Shown: piece after piece, positions 6,798 through 13,137 of the stretch
Layout of the letters: every line of letters begins with the position of its first letter
Numbering within the stretch: position 1 is the stretch's first letter
NCBI GenBank assembly: GCA_963926925.1
Contig: CAWUZD010000025.1
Coordinates: forward strand, 1-13,137
DNA: 13,137 nt
Direction of reading: 5' to 3'
Source of the DNA: Paralactobacillus_A sp963926925
GTDB lineage: Bacteria; Bacillota; Bacilli; Lactobacillales; Lactobacillaceae
Notes under the pieces: model-generated
What the model was told of the DNA's origin: nothing
What the model saw: the letters and a program-made list of their open reading frames with translations, nothing else
Database searches by the model: none
Program-made: the position numbers and the translations under genes

Positions 6798-7290
6798 AAT
6801 TATCTTTTTCTTCTTCAGATTTAGCAGTAATGATGGCTTCATCAGTTAAGATGGCTTTTTCTTCTTTTTCTAATTCTTCTTCTTTATGATGGAAGATAAT
6901 TTTACCAAGAATGTAGTTAACAACGATTACGACTACTTGGTCAATTAATTTAATAATTAATTTGTTTTGATGTAATAATTGCACACCAATGAACATAATA
7001 CCATCATCTAAGACTAATGAGAATAACCGCGCGCCTAAAAAGCTAATTAATTCGCGGAAGAAAGCACCAACAGTGGTGTATTTCGAACGATAAACAATTG
7101 TTTTATTAGCAAAGAATGCCCAAATAATTGATAAAGTCCAGGCAATTGTATTGGCAACTAATAATGGTAAATTAGTAAAACTACTTAAAACCATTAATGC
7201 TACAAAGTTAATAACAGTAGTGATACCACCAACAACTAAGTAGCGTAATTGTTCGCCATAATGAATTATTAATTCTTTAATTTTTTTCAT
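6796..7290 (-). CDS. GtrA-like four-helix membrane protein (second of a tandem pair)
   Basis: 164 aa. Four membrane segments at about 15-35, 41-60, 82-103 and 114-133, with the GtrA (PF04138) signatures YLVVGGITTVINF, ANTIAWTLSIIWAFFANKTIV and a final VNYILGKIIF. GtrA-family proteins are thought to help move undecaprenyl-phosphate-linked sugars across the membrane or to assist a partner glycosyltransferase; the substrate is unknown here. After residue 134 an acidic, Glu/Lys-rich tail of about 30 residues extends into the cytoplasm; the paralogue upstream lacks it. Starts at ATG with AAGGAT about nine bases before, lying inside the last codons of the upstream gene. The two genes are five bases apart, hence probably translationally coupled. 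The stop falls within the shared terminator stem. Confidence 0.85.
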   Translation of the reverse strand: MKKIKELIIHYGEQLRYLVVGGITTVINFVALMVLSSFTNLPLLVANTIAWTLSIIWAFFANKTIVYRSKYTTVGAFFRELISFLGARLFSLVLDDGIMFIGVQLLHQNKLIIKLIDQVVVIVVNYILGKIIFHHKEEELEKEEKAILTDEAIITAKSEEEKDN

Positions 7291-7295
7291 AGTAT

Positions 7296-7772
7296 TTAAT
7301 CCTTATCATTAATTTCGTCAATTGGCAGATGAAAATTATTTTTAGCACGCATCATGAAACGATTGCACCAAACAAAGGTAAAACGGGAAAAGTAATAGTT
7401 AACAATCCCAACGATTATTTGATCAATGATTTTAACAAGCATACTTGGATAGTGAAATAATGAAATTCCTATAAACATTAACCCAGTATCAATAAAGAAG
7501 GATAAACTGCGTAATGTAAAAAAGTTAATAAATTCACGAATAAAAGCATGGATATTTGTATATTTTGATTTAAAAACGATTGATTTATTAGTAAAAAATC
7601 CAAATATATTAGCAACTAACCACGCCAAAGTGTTAGCTATTAAGTATTGCCAATGCCATAAATGACGTAATATCCAATAACAAGCAATGTTAATTAATGA
7701 TGCTAGAAAGCCAAAAATTGAATAAATGCAAAAATTATGGATTCGTGAAAATAATTTTTGAAATTTATTCAT
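7296..7772 (-). CDS. GtrA-like four-helix membrane protein (first of a tandem pair)
   Basis: 158 aa from ATG at 7772. A TTG at 7787 would add five residues, but AAGG (minus strand, 7781-7784) sits eight bases before the ATG and would lie inside the longer reading, so the ATG is chosen. Four hydrophobic segments carry the same landmarks as the next gene: GFLASLINIACYWI, ANTLAWLVANIFGFFTNKSIV, KSKYTNIHAFIREF, GLMFIGISLF and IIDQIIVGIVNYYFS. The aligned stretches ANT-AW, FF-NK-IV, SKYT, FIGI/FIGV and IDQ mark the two as paralogues from an old tandem duplication. The ending (about 133-158) is basic then acidic and short. Likely role as for its partner: an accessory to lipid-linked sugar translocation or cell-envelope glycosylation. 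No glycosyltransferase is adjacent. Confidence 0.83.
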   Translation of the reverse strand: MNKFQKLFSRIHNFCIYSIFGFLASLINIACYWILRHLWHWQYLIANTLAWLVANIFGFFTNKSIVFKSKYTNIHAFIREFINFFTLRSLSFFIDTGLMFIGISLFHYPSMLVKIIDQIIVGIVNYYFSRFTFVWCNRFMMRAKNNFHLPIDEINDKD

Positions 7773-7780
7773 AATGATTA

Positions 7781-7784
7781 CCTT
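7781..7784 (-). promoter_or_regulatory. Ribosome site fixing the start of the first gtrA-like gene
   Basis: GAAGG on the minus strand, core AAGG at 7781-7784, eight bases before ATG 7772. It rules in the ATG over the in-frame TTG at 7787. Confidence 0.7.
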
Positions 7785-7805
7785 CAATAATAAAAAGATA
7801 TCATC

Positions 7806-7814
7806 ATTATATCA
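7806..7814 (-). promoter_or_regulatory. Extended -10 promoter of the gtrA-like pair
   Basis: TGATATAAT on the minus strand (TATAAT complement at 7806-7811, TGn at 7812-7814), placing the transcript start about 27 bases before the ATG. The -35 is poor, as is common with TGn promoters. Confidence 0.6.
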
Positions 7815-7862
7815 CTAGTAAAAAAGCGATAATTTATTAATTAGTAATAATTAATAAACATT

Positions 7863-8312
7863 TTAAAGATTTTTTTGTGTTTCAATCAAATCATGAACAA
7901 ATTTGTCTAAGTGTTCGATGTCATCCATTTCAGGTGCTAGTTCAACATGAACATTCTCAGCGCCCTTAATTGCACCCGCCTTTGCAAAAGCAACGTCAAA
8001 GCGGTCAACTGAAGCACAAAAGTCGTCATAAAAAGTATCGCCTGAACCACAACAACCATATACTTTACCTGATAAATCCATTTCTTGTAGATCTTCATAA
8101 AAATCTAAAGCTTCTTCAGGAACAATTTGATCATCATAAGTATAAGTAGCGACAACATCAATATCAGCGTCAAGTAATTGTGATGCATCAGTTTGGGAAA
8201 CTTCACTAACTTCAACATCAATACCAGCATCTTCAAAAGCTTCTTCAACAATATCAGCAATTTCAGCATCATTACCAGTAATACTTGCGTAAACAATTAA
8301 TGCTTTTGTCAT
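7863..8312 (-). CDS. Short-chain flavodoxin
   Basis: 149 aa, the length of short-chain flavodoxins: small acidic FMN proteins that carry low-potential electrons in the cytoplasm. The FMN phosphate loop is YASITGND (8-15, with S10, T12 and N14). The second flavin loop is TYTYDDQIVPEEALDFYEDL (56-75), where the usual YGDGELP reads YDDQIVP. The third loop is GSGDTFYDDFC (89-99). The protein is rich in Asp/Glu throughout, as expected. GGAGG (8320-8324) lies seven bases before the ATG. It is transcribed alone from a clear promoter, divergently from map. The partner is not in the window; in lactic acid bacteria flavodoxins are linked to pyruvate formate-lyase or ribonucleotide reductase activation and isoprenoid synthesis, but which applies here is not shown. 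Confidence 0.92.
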   Translation of the reverse strand: MTKALIVYASITGNDAEIADIVEEAFEDAGIDVEVSEVSQTDASQLLDADIDVVATYTYDDQIVPEEALDFYEDLQEMDLSGKVYGCCGSGDTFYDDFCASVDRFDVAFAKAGAIKGAENVHVELAPEMDDIEHLDKFVHDLIETQKNL

Positions 8313-8341
8313 TTTTTAACCTCCATTTTAATATCTTTTAG

Positions 8342-8370
8342 ATTATAGCAAACTAAGGATTTATCAACAA
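8342..8370 (-). promoter_or_regulatory. Promoter of the flavodoxin gene
   Basis: On the minus strand TTGTTG (8365-8370), 17-base spacer, TGC immediately before TATAAT (8342-8347): a consensus -10 with the TGn extension. Confidence 0.75.
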
Positions 8371-8401
8371 GTTAACCCCATATTTTTTCAAATAAGTAGT
8401 G

Positions 8402-8407
8402 TATAAT
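8402..8407 (+). promoter_or_regulatory. -10 element of the map promoter
   Basis: Perfect TATAAT 40 bases before the GTG start. No convincing -35 at 16-18 bases. It predicts a transcript start near 8414, which leaves no leader for the TTG at 8418 and so supports the downstream GTG. Confidence 0.55.
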
Positions 8408-8433
8408 ATAAAGATAATTGATAAATAAATATG

Positions 8434-8439
8434 AGAAGG
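8434..8439 (+). promoter_or_regulatory. Ribosome site fixing the map start
   Basis: AGAAGG eight bases before GTG 8448. It lies inside the frame that would begin at TTG 8418, so the GTG is the likely start. Confidence 0.75.
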
Positions 8440-8447
8440 TAAGAATA

Positions 8448-9242
8448 GTGATTACAATTAAGTCACAACGTGAAATTGAAGGAATGGCTAAGTCAGGTGC
8501 AATCTTAGCTAATGTTCATAAAGGCTTACGTAAAATAATTAAACCTGGTATTTCCACTTGGGAAATTGAAAAATTTGCTCGTAATTATATCGAAAGTCAT
8601 GATGCAATTCCATCACAAATTGGTTTTGATGGCTATAAATACGCAACTTGTGTATGTGTTAATGATGAAGTTGCTCATGCTATCCCACGCCGTGATCTTA
8701 TTTTAAAGAACGGTGATATTGTTAAAGTTGATATGTGTGTTGATTGGCATGGTTATCAATCAGATTCATGCTGGTCATATGCAGTTGGAACAGTTTCTGA
8801 CGATGTTAAACATTTAATGGAAGTTACACACAAGGCTTTATATTTGGGAATTGATCAGGCCGTTGTTGGTAACCGGATTGGTGATATTGGTGCTGCAATT
8901 CAACATTATGTTGAAGATGAAAATCACTATGGGGATGTTCGTGATTTAATCGGTCATGGCATTCAACCATCTATTCATGAAAGTCCTAACGTTCCGCACT
9001 ATGGTGAAGCAGGTCACGGTTTACGGTTAAAGGCCGGGATGACAATCACCATTGAACCAATGGTTAATATGGGAACTTGGCGGATTAAGACTAAAGAAGT
9101 ACCTGGTGATGACTGGGAATATTATGTTACTGCTGATGGTAAACCAAGCTGCCAATACGAACACACTTTAGCAATCACTGACGATGGTCCTAAGATTTTA
9201 ACTTCTCAAGATCCTGAATTTGATGCTAAATATTTACTATAA
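8448..9242 (+). CDS. map: Type I methionine aminopeptidase
   Basis: 264 aa from GTG 8448; the frame stays open to TTG 8418, but the ribosome site and -10 element place the start here, giving MITIKSQREIEGMAKSG, a typical MetAP-I N terminus. The enzyme removes the initiator methionine from new proteins in the cytoplasm. All five metal ligands are visible: D95 (VDMCVD), D106 (SDSCW), H170 (GHGI), E203 (IEPM) and E238 (YEHT), in the E. coli order D97, D108, H171, E204, E235. There is no zinc-binding N-terminal extension. About a dozen extra residues lie between the E203 and E238 ligands (around TKEVPGDDWEYY), and the protein ends slightly beyond the family core. Monocistronic, divergent from the flavodoxin gene, ended by the hairpin at 9253-9280. 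Confidence 0.94.
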   Translation: MITIKSQREIEGMAKSGAILANVHKGLRKIIKPGISTWEIEKFARNYIESHDAIPSQIGFDGYKYATCVCVNDEVAHAIPRRDLILKNGDIVKVDMCVDWHGYQSDSCWSYAVGTVSDDVKHLMEVTHKALYLGIDQAVVGNRIGDIGAAIQHYVEDENHYGDVRDLIGHGIQPSIHESPNVPHYGEAGHGLRLKAGMTITIEPMVNMGTWRIKTKEVPGDDWEYYVTADGKPSCQYEHTLAITDDGPKILTSQDPEFDAKYLL

Positions 9243-9252
9243 TAATTGATAA

Positions 9253-9283
9253 AAAGAATCGTTATTAATAACGATTCTTTATT
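9253..9283 (+). terminator. Intrinsic terminator of map
   Basis: AAAGAATCGTTA (9253-9264), TTAA loop, complement TAACGATTCTTT (9269-9280), then ATT. The T run is part of the stem, so strength is moderate. Confidence 0.8.
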
Positions 9284-9296
9284 ACATATTGATAAT

Positions 9297-9323
9297 TCCA
9301 GCATGAGGATAACTTATGCTGGA
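9297..9323 (+). repeat. Hairpin in the leader of the BrkB-family gene
   Basis: TCCAGCAT (9297-9304) and ATGCTGGA (9316-9323) are perfect inverted repeats. Inner pairs G-T, A-T and G-C extend the stem to 11 pairs around the loop GATAA, and TTTT follows. It ends 23 bases before the GTG and ten before the ribosome site. It may be a second weak terminator behind map, an attenuator, or an operator; the sequence alone does not decide. Confidence 0.6.
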
Positions 9324-9333
9324 TTTTGATATT

Positions 9334-9339
9334 AGGGAG
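9334..9339 (+). promoter_or_regulatory. Ribosome site fixing the brkB-family start
   Basis: AGGGAG seven bases before GTG 9347. It lies inside the frame that would begin at TTG 9326, so GTG is preferred. Confidence 0.72.
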
Positions 9340-9346
9340 AAATTTT

Positions 9347-10342
9347 GTGAAACAGTGGGTTCAAAAAATAAAATCCAAACAAAAACAGGTTAAAACGCTT
9401 TGGCATCGTGCTAATGCTAATACCGAAAGCTCACCAGAAGTACCAATGGCAGCTAAAGATATTTCACCACGAGCACGTGTATTTGGCTTTTTTAAAATTT
9501 TGTGTCAACGTTTTCGCGATGCTGATGCTTTAAATAATGCTAAAGTATTAGTTTATTTTACTTTATTATCAGTTTTTCCTGCTTTAATTGTATTAGGAAA
9601 TTTATTTTCGTTATTGCATATTAATCAAAGTAATGTTTTAACTTATGTTCGCATGGCTGTTCCAGCTGATATTATGAAGTGGCTGATGCCGACTATTAAT
9701 GGTTTATTAACACATAGTAACAGTGGTTTATTATCATTAGGTGCAATTGTTACTTTATGGTCAGCTAGTCGTGGCATTAATGCGATGAAAACTAGTTTTA
9801 ATCATGCTTATGGAGTTAAACTATCACAAAATTTTGTGATTCGCCGTCTTTTTGCGATGATTACTACTTTGCTATTACTATTTGCAATTGTATTAATGAT
9901 TACTGTTTTTACATTTGGATCACAGTTTCTAGAATTTCTAGCGCCAATTATTGGTATTCCGGAACGATGGATTTCAATGTTTAAAACATGGCGTTGGCCA
10001 GTTGCTTTTATAGCATTATTTATTGTGTTAGCAATAATTTATTACTTTTTACCAAATGTTAAATTAAAATTGTGGACAATTTTACCAGGTGCCTTATTTA
10101 CGACAATTGGATGGTTATTGTTAGCGCAAGTATTTGCGTTATATGTGCATTACTTTGGTACACGATGGATTAGTTACGGTACAATTGGTACTTTTATTGT
10201 GTTATTGTTATGGCTTAATTTTTCAGGTTTAGTAATTATTGTTGGTGCAATTTTAAATGCGGTTGTTTATGAGTTTTATCAAGGTAAAGCTCAAGAAAGT
10301 GATAGTAAGTTACAATCGTTATTGCATCATAATGAAAAATAG
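9347..10342 (+). CDS. YihY/BrkB family inner-membrane protein
   Basis: 331 aa from GTG 9347 (TTG 9326 would add seven residues but overlaps the ribosome site). A basic cytoplasmic segment of about 50 residues is followed by six or more membrane helices (roughly 66-91, 126-142, 165-191, 217-235, 242-263, 275-308) and a short polar tail. Landmarks of the YihY/virulence factor BrkB family (UPF0761) are VYFTLLSVFPALI, LWSASRGINAMKTSFNHAYG, PNVKLKLWTILPGALF and YGTIGTFIVLLLWLN. The family was once called RNase BN, an assignment that did not hold; its molecular function is unknown, and transport or an envelope role is suspected. It is the first gene of a forward run with glf (45 bases apart) and wzx, which hints at an envelope role, but the link is by position only. 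Confidence 0.9.
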   Translation: MKQWVQKIKSKQKQVKTLWHRANANTESSPEVPMAAKDISPRARVFGFFKILCQRFRDADALNNAKVLVYFTLLSVFPALIVLGNLFSLLHINQSNVLTYVRMAVPADIMKWLMPTINGLLTHSNSGLLSLGAIVTLWSASRGINAMKTSFNHAYGVKLSQNFVIRRLFAMITTLLLLFAIVLMITVFTFGSQFLEFLAPIIGIPERWISMFKTWRWPVAFIALFIVLAIIYYFLPNVKLKLWTILPGALFTTIGWLLLAQVFALYVHYFGTRWISYGTIGTFIVLLLWLNFSGLVIIVGAILNAVVYEFYQGKAQESDSKLQSLLHHNEK

Positions 10343-10387
10343 GTTAATAATATTAATTAAATAAAACGAAAGAGTGAGATTAATAAA

Positions 10388-11506
10388 ATGACAAAATATT
10401 TAGTCGTTGGTGCTGGTTTATTTGGAGCAACGTTTGCGCGTGAAGCTGCTTTACGTGGTCATCAAGTTCATGTAATTGAAAAAGATGATCATATTGCTGG
10501 TCATATTTATACTAAGGAAATTGAAGGTATTCAGGTGCATGAATATGGTGCCCATATCTTCCATACTAGTAATGAACGGGTTTGGCAATATGTGCAACAA
10601 TTTGCAACTTTTAATCGTTACACTAATGCGCCAATCGCTAACTACAAGGGTGAAATTTATAATCTTCCTTTTAATATGAATACTTTTCACGAAATGTGGG
10701 GTGTAGTTACGCCAGCCGAAGCTGCTGCTAAAATTGCCGAACAACGGCAAGTATTAAAAGGTAAAAAGCCTGAAAACTTAGAAGAACAAGCTATTTCTTT
10801 AATTGGTACTGATATTTATGAAAAATTAATTAAAGGATATACCGAAAAGCAATGGGGACGGAAAGCAACTGAATTACCACCATTTATTATTCGGCGCTTA
10901 CCAGTGCGTTACATATATGATAACAATTACTTTAATGATAAATATCAAGGTATTCCTATTGGTGGTTATACCCAAATTGTGGCTAAGATGTTAGACGTTC
11001 CTGGAATTACGGTTGAAATTAATACTAATTTTTATGATAAACGTGATGAATATTTACGTGATTATGACCGTATTATCTTTACAGGAATGATTGATCAATT
11101 CTTTGATTATCAATTAGGTACATTAGGATATCGTGGTTTGCGGTTTGAAACTGAAGTATTAGATGTTGATAACTACCAAGGTAATGCAGTTGTTAATTAT
11201 ACTGATGCTGAAACACCATTTACCCGTATCATTGAACACAAGCACTTTGAATTTGGTAAAGGTAATCCTGGTAAGACTGTCATTACCCATGAATATCCAC
11301 AAGAATGGCATCAAGGGGATGAACCTTATTACCCAATTAATGATATGCGCAATAATACTTTGTATAAGCAATATCATGAATTAGCTGTGCAAAAGGCACC
11401 AAACGTGATTTTTGGTGGACGGCTTGGCCAATATCGTTACTACAATATGGATCAAGTTATTGCGGCAGCTTTACAATTAGTTGATCGTGAATTTCCAAAT
11501 GATTAA
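10388..11506 (+). CDS. glf: UDP-galactopyranose mutase
   Basis: 372 aa. It converts UDP-galactopyranose to UDP-galactofuranose, the donor for Galf residues in surface polysaccharides, using reduced FAD. The FAD-binding Rossmann start is LVVGAGLFGATFA (5-17) with the ribose-binding E31. EYGAHIFHT (52-60), YTEKQWGR (151-158), LPVRYIYDNNYFNDKYQGIP (171-190) and the late FAD contact GGRLGQYRYYNMDQ (343-356) are all typical of Glf. The two arginines known to hold the substrate phosphates in the Klebsiella enzyme, R174 and R280, fall at the same numbers here (LPVR, TRIIEHK). No residue looks damaged. The gap of 17 bases to wzx indicates one transcript. The ribosome site (GTGAG, about 9 bases before ATG) is modest. 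Confidence 0.95.
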   Translation: MTKYLVVGAGLFGATFAREAALRGHQVHVIEKDDHIAGHIYTKEIEGIQVHEYGAHIFHTSNERVWQYVQQFATFNRYTNAPIANYKGEIYNLPFNMNTFHEMWGVVTPAEAAAKIAEQRQVLKGKKPENLEEQAISLIGTDIYEKLIKGYTEKQWGRKATELPPFIIRRLPVRYIYDNNYFNDKYQGIPIGGYTQIVAKMLDVPGITVEINTNFYDKRDEYLRDYDRIIFTGMIDQFFDYQLGTLGYRGLRFETEVLDVDNYQGNAVVNYTDAETPFTRIIEHKHFEFGKGNPGKTVITHEYPQEWHQGDEPYYPINDMRNNTLYKQYHELAVQKAPNVIFGGRLGQYRYYNMDQVIAAALQLVDREFPND

Positions 11507-11523
11507 TAATTGGACATTTATCA

Positions 11524-12954
11524 ATGAAGATTATTAAAAATTATCTTTATAACGTTTTTTATCAATTATTTATTATTATTGCCCCATTAATTACGATGCC
11601 CTATATTTCACGGGTATTAGGGCCAACTGATGTCGGAATTAATTCGTATACTAATTCCATTGTGCAATACTTTATTCTTTTTGGTGGCCTTGGTGTGGCA
11701 TTATATGGTAATCGCCAGATAGCTTATGTTCGTGATGATCGTCAGCGCCTAACGAATACTTTTTGGGAAATTACTTTCATGCGTGTTGCTACCATGAGTA
11801 TTTCGTTGTTGGCCTTTTATGCCTTTTTATACTTTGAACATCAATATCGCCAAGCTTATTTAATGCAATCATTGTTAATTTGGGCATCATTGCTTGATAT
11901 TTCATGGTTCTTTCAAGGCATGGAAAATTTTCGTGTTACAGTGTTACGTAATACTTTAGTTAAACTGGGAACGATTATTTTATTGTTTGTATGTATTAAA
12001 GGACCGCAAGACTTAATTAAATATATTTTGATTTTGTCGCTTTCACAAGTGTTGGGAAATTTAACCTTATGGCCATACTTGCGTAATTATATTGATTATC
12101 CACATTTTAAACAATTGCGTTTATGGCAACATTTAGGCCCATCAATTGCTTTATTTATTCCCCAGATTGCGACACAATTATATCTAATTCTAAATAAACA
12201 AATTTTGCGTTTTGTAGTTGATGTGCAAGCATCTGGGTTTTATGATGATTCTGATAAAATTGTCAAAATGTTATTAGCTATCGTTACTGCTACTGGTACA
12301 GTAATGCTACCGCATGTTGCTAATTCATTTGCCAAAGGTGATCGTAAAAGCGTACGCCACTTTTTGTACCAAATGTTTGATTTTGTTTCATGTTTAGCGA
12401 TGCCACTGATGTTTGGCATTGCATCAATTGCTTTGCAATTTGCGCCATGGTTCTTTTCTAATAAATTTGCGGCTGTTGGGCCACTAATGATGATTGAATC
12501 AATGGTGGTCTTGCTAATTGCTTGGAGTAATGCAATTGGTGTGCAATATTTATTACCAATGCATCGTAACCGCGACTACACGCTTTCAGTTACGCTTGGT
12601 GCAATTTTGAATATTATCATTAGTGTGCCATTAATTATATGGCTAGGTATTAATGGTTCAATGGTAGCAACGGTATTATCTGAATTAGTAGTTACCGGCT
12701 ATCAATTATGGGTAATTCGCCATGAAATTGTTTTTGGTAAATTATTCCAAAATGTAGGTAAATATTTCATTGCGGGAATGGTAATGTTTATTGTCATTTT
12801 CGGGATGAATTTAAAGTTAGTGTTTAATTGGAAATTACTAATAATTGAAATTATGCTTGGTATTTTAATTTATGGTGGATTATTATTAATTTTACGTCCA
12901 ACTATTTTAAATGTATTAACACGTTCATTGATACATTTTAAAGACAAAAATTAG
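11524..12954 (+). CDS. wzx: Wzx/RfbX-type oligosaccharide flippase
   Basis: 476 aa, almost entirely hydrophobic, with about 12-14 predicted membrane helices, as in the polysaccharide-transport branch of the MOP superfamily. The N terminus carries the family pattern (YQLFIIIAPLITMPYISRVL, then GPTDVGINSYTNS, GVALYGNRQIAYVRDD), and SWFFQGMENF recurs in Wzx proteins from Gram-positive capsule clusters. These proteins flip undecaprenyl-pyrophosphate-linked repeat units to the outer face of the membrane; pneumococcal TacF, a teichoic acid flippase, belongs to the same group, so a teichoic acid or glycolipid precursor is also possible. It is 17 bases after glf with only a weak GGA ribosome site, consistent with coupling to glf. 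No Wzy polymerase or glycosyltransferase is in the window, so the glycan cannot be named. No clear terminator follows before galU. Confidence 0.88.
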   Translation: MKIIKNYLYNVFYQLFIIIAPLITMPYISRVLGPTDVGINSYTNSIVQYFILFGGLGVALYGNRQIAYVRDDRQRLTNTFWEITFMRVATMSISLLAFYAFLYFEHQYRQAYLMQSLLIWASLLDISWFFQGMENFRVTVLRNTLVKLGTIILLFVCIKGPQDLIKYILILSLSQVLGNLTLWPYLRNYIDYPHFKQLRLWQHLGPSIALFIPQIATQLYLILNKQILRFVVDVQASGFYDDSDKIVKMLLAIVTATGTVMLPHVANSFAKGDRKSVRHFLYQMFDFVSCLAMPLMFGIASIALQFAPWFFSNKFAAVGPLMMIESMVVLLIAWSNAIGVQYLLPMHRNRDYTLSVTLGAILNIIISVPLIIWLGINGSMVATVLSELVVTGYQLWVIRHEIVFGKLFQNVGKYFIAGMVMFIVIFGMNLKLVFNWKLLIIEIMLGILIYGGLLLILRPTILNVLTRSLIHFKDKN

Positions 12955-12960
12955 ATTATA

Positions 12961-12990
12961 TGGGCATTCATTTAATTTTAGTAGTACAAT
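12961..12990 (+). promoter_or_regulatory. Candidate promoter of galU
   Basis: TGGGCA (12961-12966), 18-base spacer, TACAAT (12985-12990), about 46 bases before the galU ATG. Both elements deviate from consensus, so galU may also be read through from wzx. Confidence 0.35.
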
Positions 12991-13036
12991 TAGACTGTTG
13001 TTTAATTAAAAAGATTATATATAGGAGGTTTTCGCT

Positions 13037-13137
13037 ATGACTGTTCGTAAAGCTGTTATTCCTGCCGCTGGCTTAGGAACACGCTTTTTACCAGCAACGA
13101 AAGCTTTGGCAAAAGAAATGTTGCCAATTGTTGATAA
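13037..13137 (+). CDS. galU: UTP-glucose-1-phosphate uridylyltransferase, N-terminal part
   Basis: Only the first 33 codons are inside the window. They read KAVIPAAGLGTRFLPATKA followed by LAKEMLPIVDK, the nucleotide-binding signature of GalU/GtaB-type enzymes (GLGTR-x(n)-K, with the E-M-L-P-I-V-D-K segment). The enzyme makes UDP-glucose from UTP and glucose-1-phosphate, the source of UDP-galactose and hence, through the upstream glf product, UDP-galactofuranose. A full AGGAGG lies eight bases before the ATG, a stronger site than those of glf and wzx, in keeping with a highly expressed housekeeping gene. RmlA and GlgC differ in this motif and are less likely. Confidence 0.93.
   Translation, partial: MTVRKAVIPAAGLGTRFLPATKALAKEMLPIVD

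Noticed and set aside
7833..7858. Perfect AT-only inverted repeat downstream of the flavodoxin gene as a terminator
   Set aside because: The 11-pair stem has no G-C pair, and the nearest T run on the minus strand is several bases beyond it, so it is weak. Possibly just AT-rich palindromic sequence.
8105..8296. Minus-strand frame of 63 codons rich in Leu and Met inside the flavodoxin gene
   Set aside because: It is the shifted frame of an Asp/Glu-rich gene, which automatically gives Leu/Met/Ile codons.
10451..11384. Several frames of 67-99 codons on both strands within glf
   Set aside because: All overlap well-conserved glf coding sequence, and their composition reflects AT-rich alternative frames.
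1..13137. CRISPR array, insertion sequence, toxin-antitoxin pair or phage-defence system
   Set aside because: No regularly spaced direct repeats, transposase, nuclease or toxin-like small gene pair was recognised; genes are mostly housekeeping or envelope functions.

Overview
The window looks like ordinary chromosome from an AT-rich, low-GC Gram-positive of the lactic acid bacteria, most likely family Lactobacillaceae. This is inferred from the strongly A/T-ending codon use, GGAGG-type ribosome sites, a diacylglycerol kinase gene followed by a RumA-type rRNA methyltransferase that lacks the Fe-S cysteines, a DUF4828-like small protein (a family I associate with lactobacilli), and Gram-positive-style intrinsic terminators. 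The genus cannot be fixed by eye.

Region 1 (1-3765). The 3' end of a diacylglycerol/lipid kinase gene is followed by a 23S rRNA uridine methyltransferase (RlmD/RlmCD). On the opposite strand lies a CLC-type chloride channel gene that appears broken: the first 235 codons survive, then the frame closes, and what looks like the last channel helix follows in another frame. Next come a membrane-anchored GH25-fold protein whose expected catalytic acids are substituted, and a convergent DUF4828-like small protein.

Region 2 (3875-6797). A DEAD-box RNA helicase with a basic tail, a bidirectional terminator, and a tRNA-Arg(CCU) on the minus strand. Then, from its own well-formed sigma-A promoter, a class II fumarase (fumC) that probably serves malate/fumarate/succinate conversion.

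Region 3 (6796-9280). Two tandem paralogous GtrA-like four-helix membrane proteins on the minus strand form a tight pair. They converge on fumC and share its terminator. Upstream are a flavodoxin (minus) and a divergently transcribed type I methionine aminopeptidase (map).

Region 4 (9297-13137). A YihY/BrkB membrane protein, UDP-galactopyranose mutase (glf), a Wzx-type flippase and the start of galU all read forward. Together glf, wzx and galU suggest nucleotide-sugar supply and lipid-linked glycan export for a galactofuranose-containing surface polymer. No glycosyltransferase or polymerase is inside the window.

No insertion sequence, prophage, CRISPR array or clearly new system was seen. 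The observations most worth a second look are the decayed CLC gene, the catalytically altered GH25 protein, the tandem GtrA pair, and a hairpin in the leader of the BrkB-family gene.
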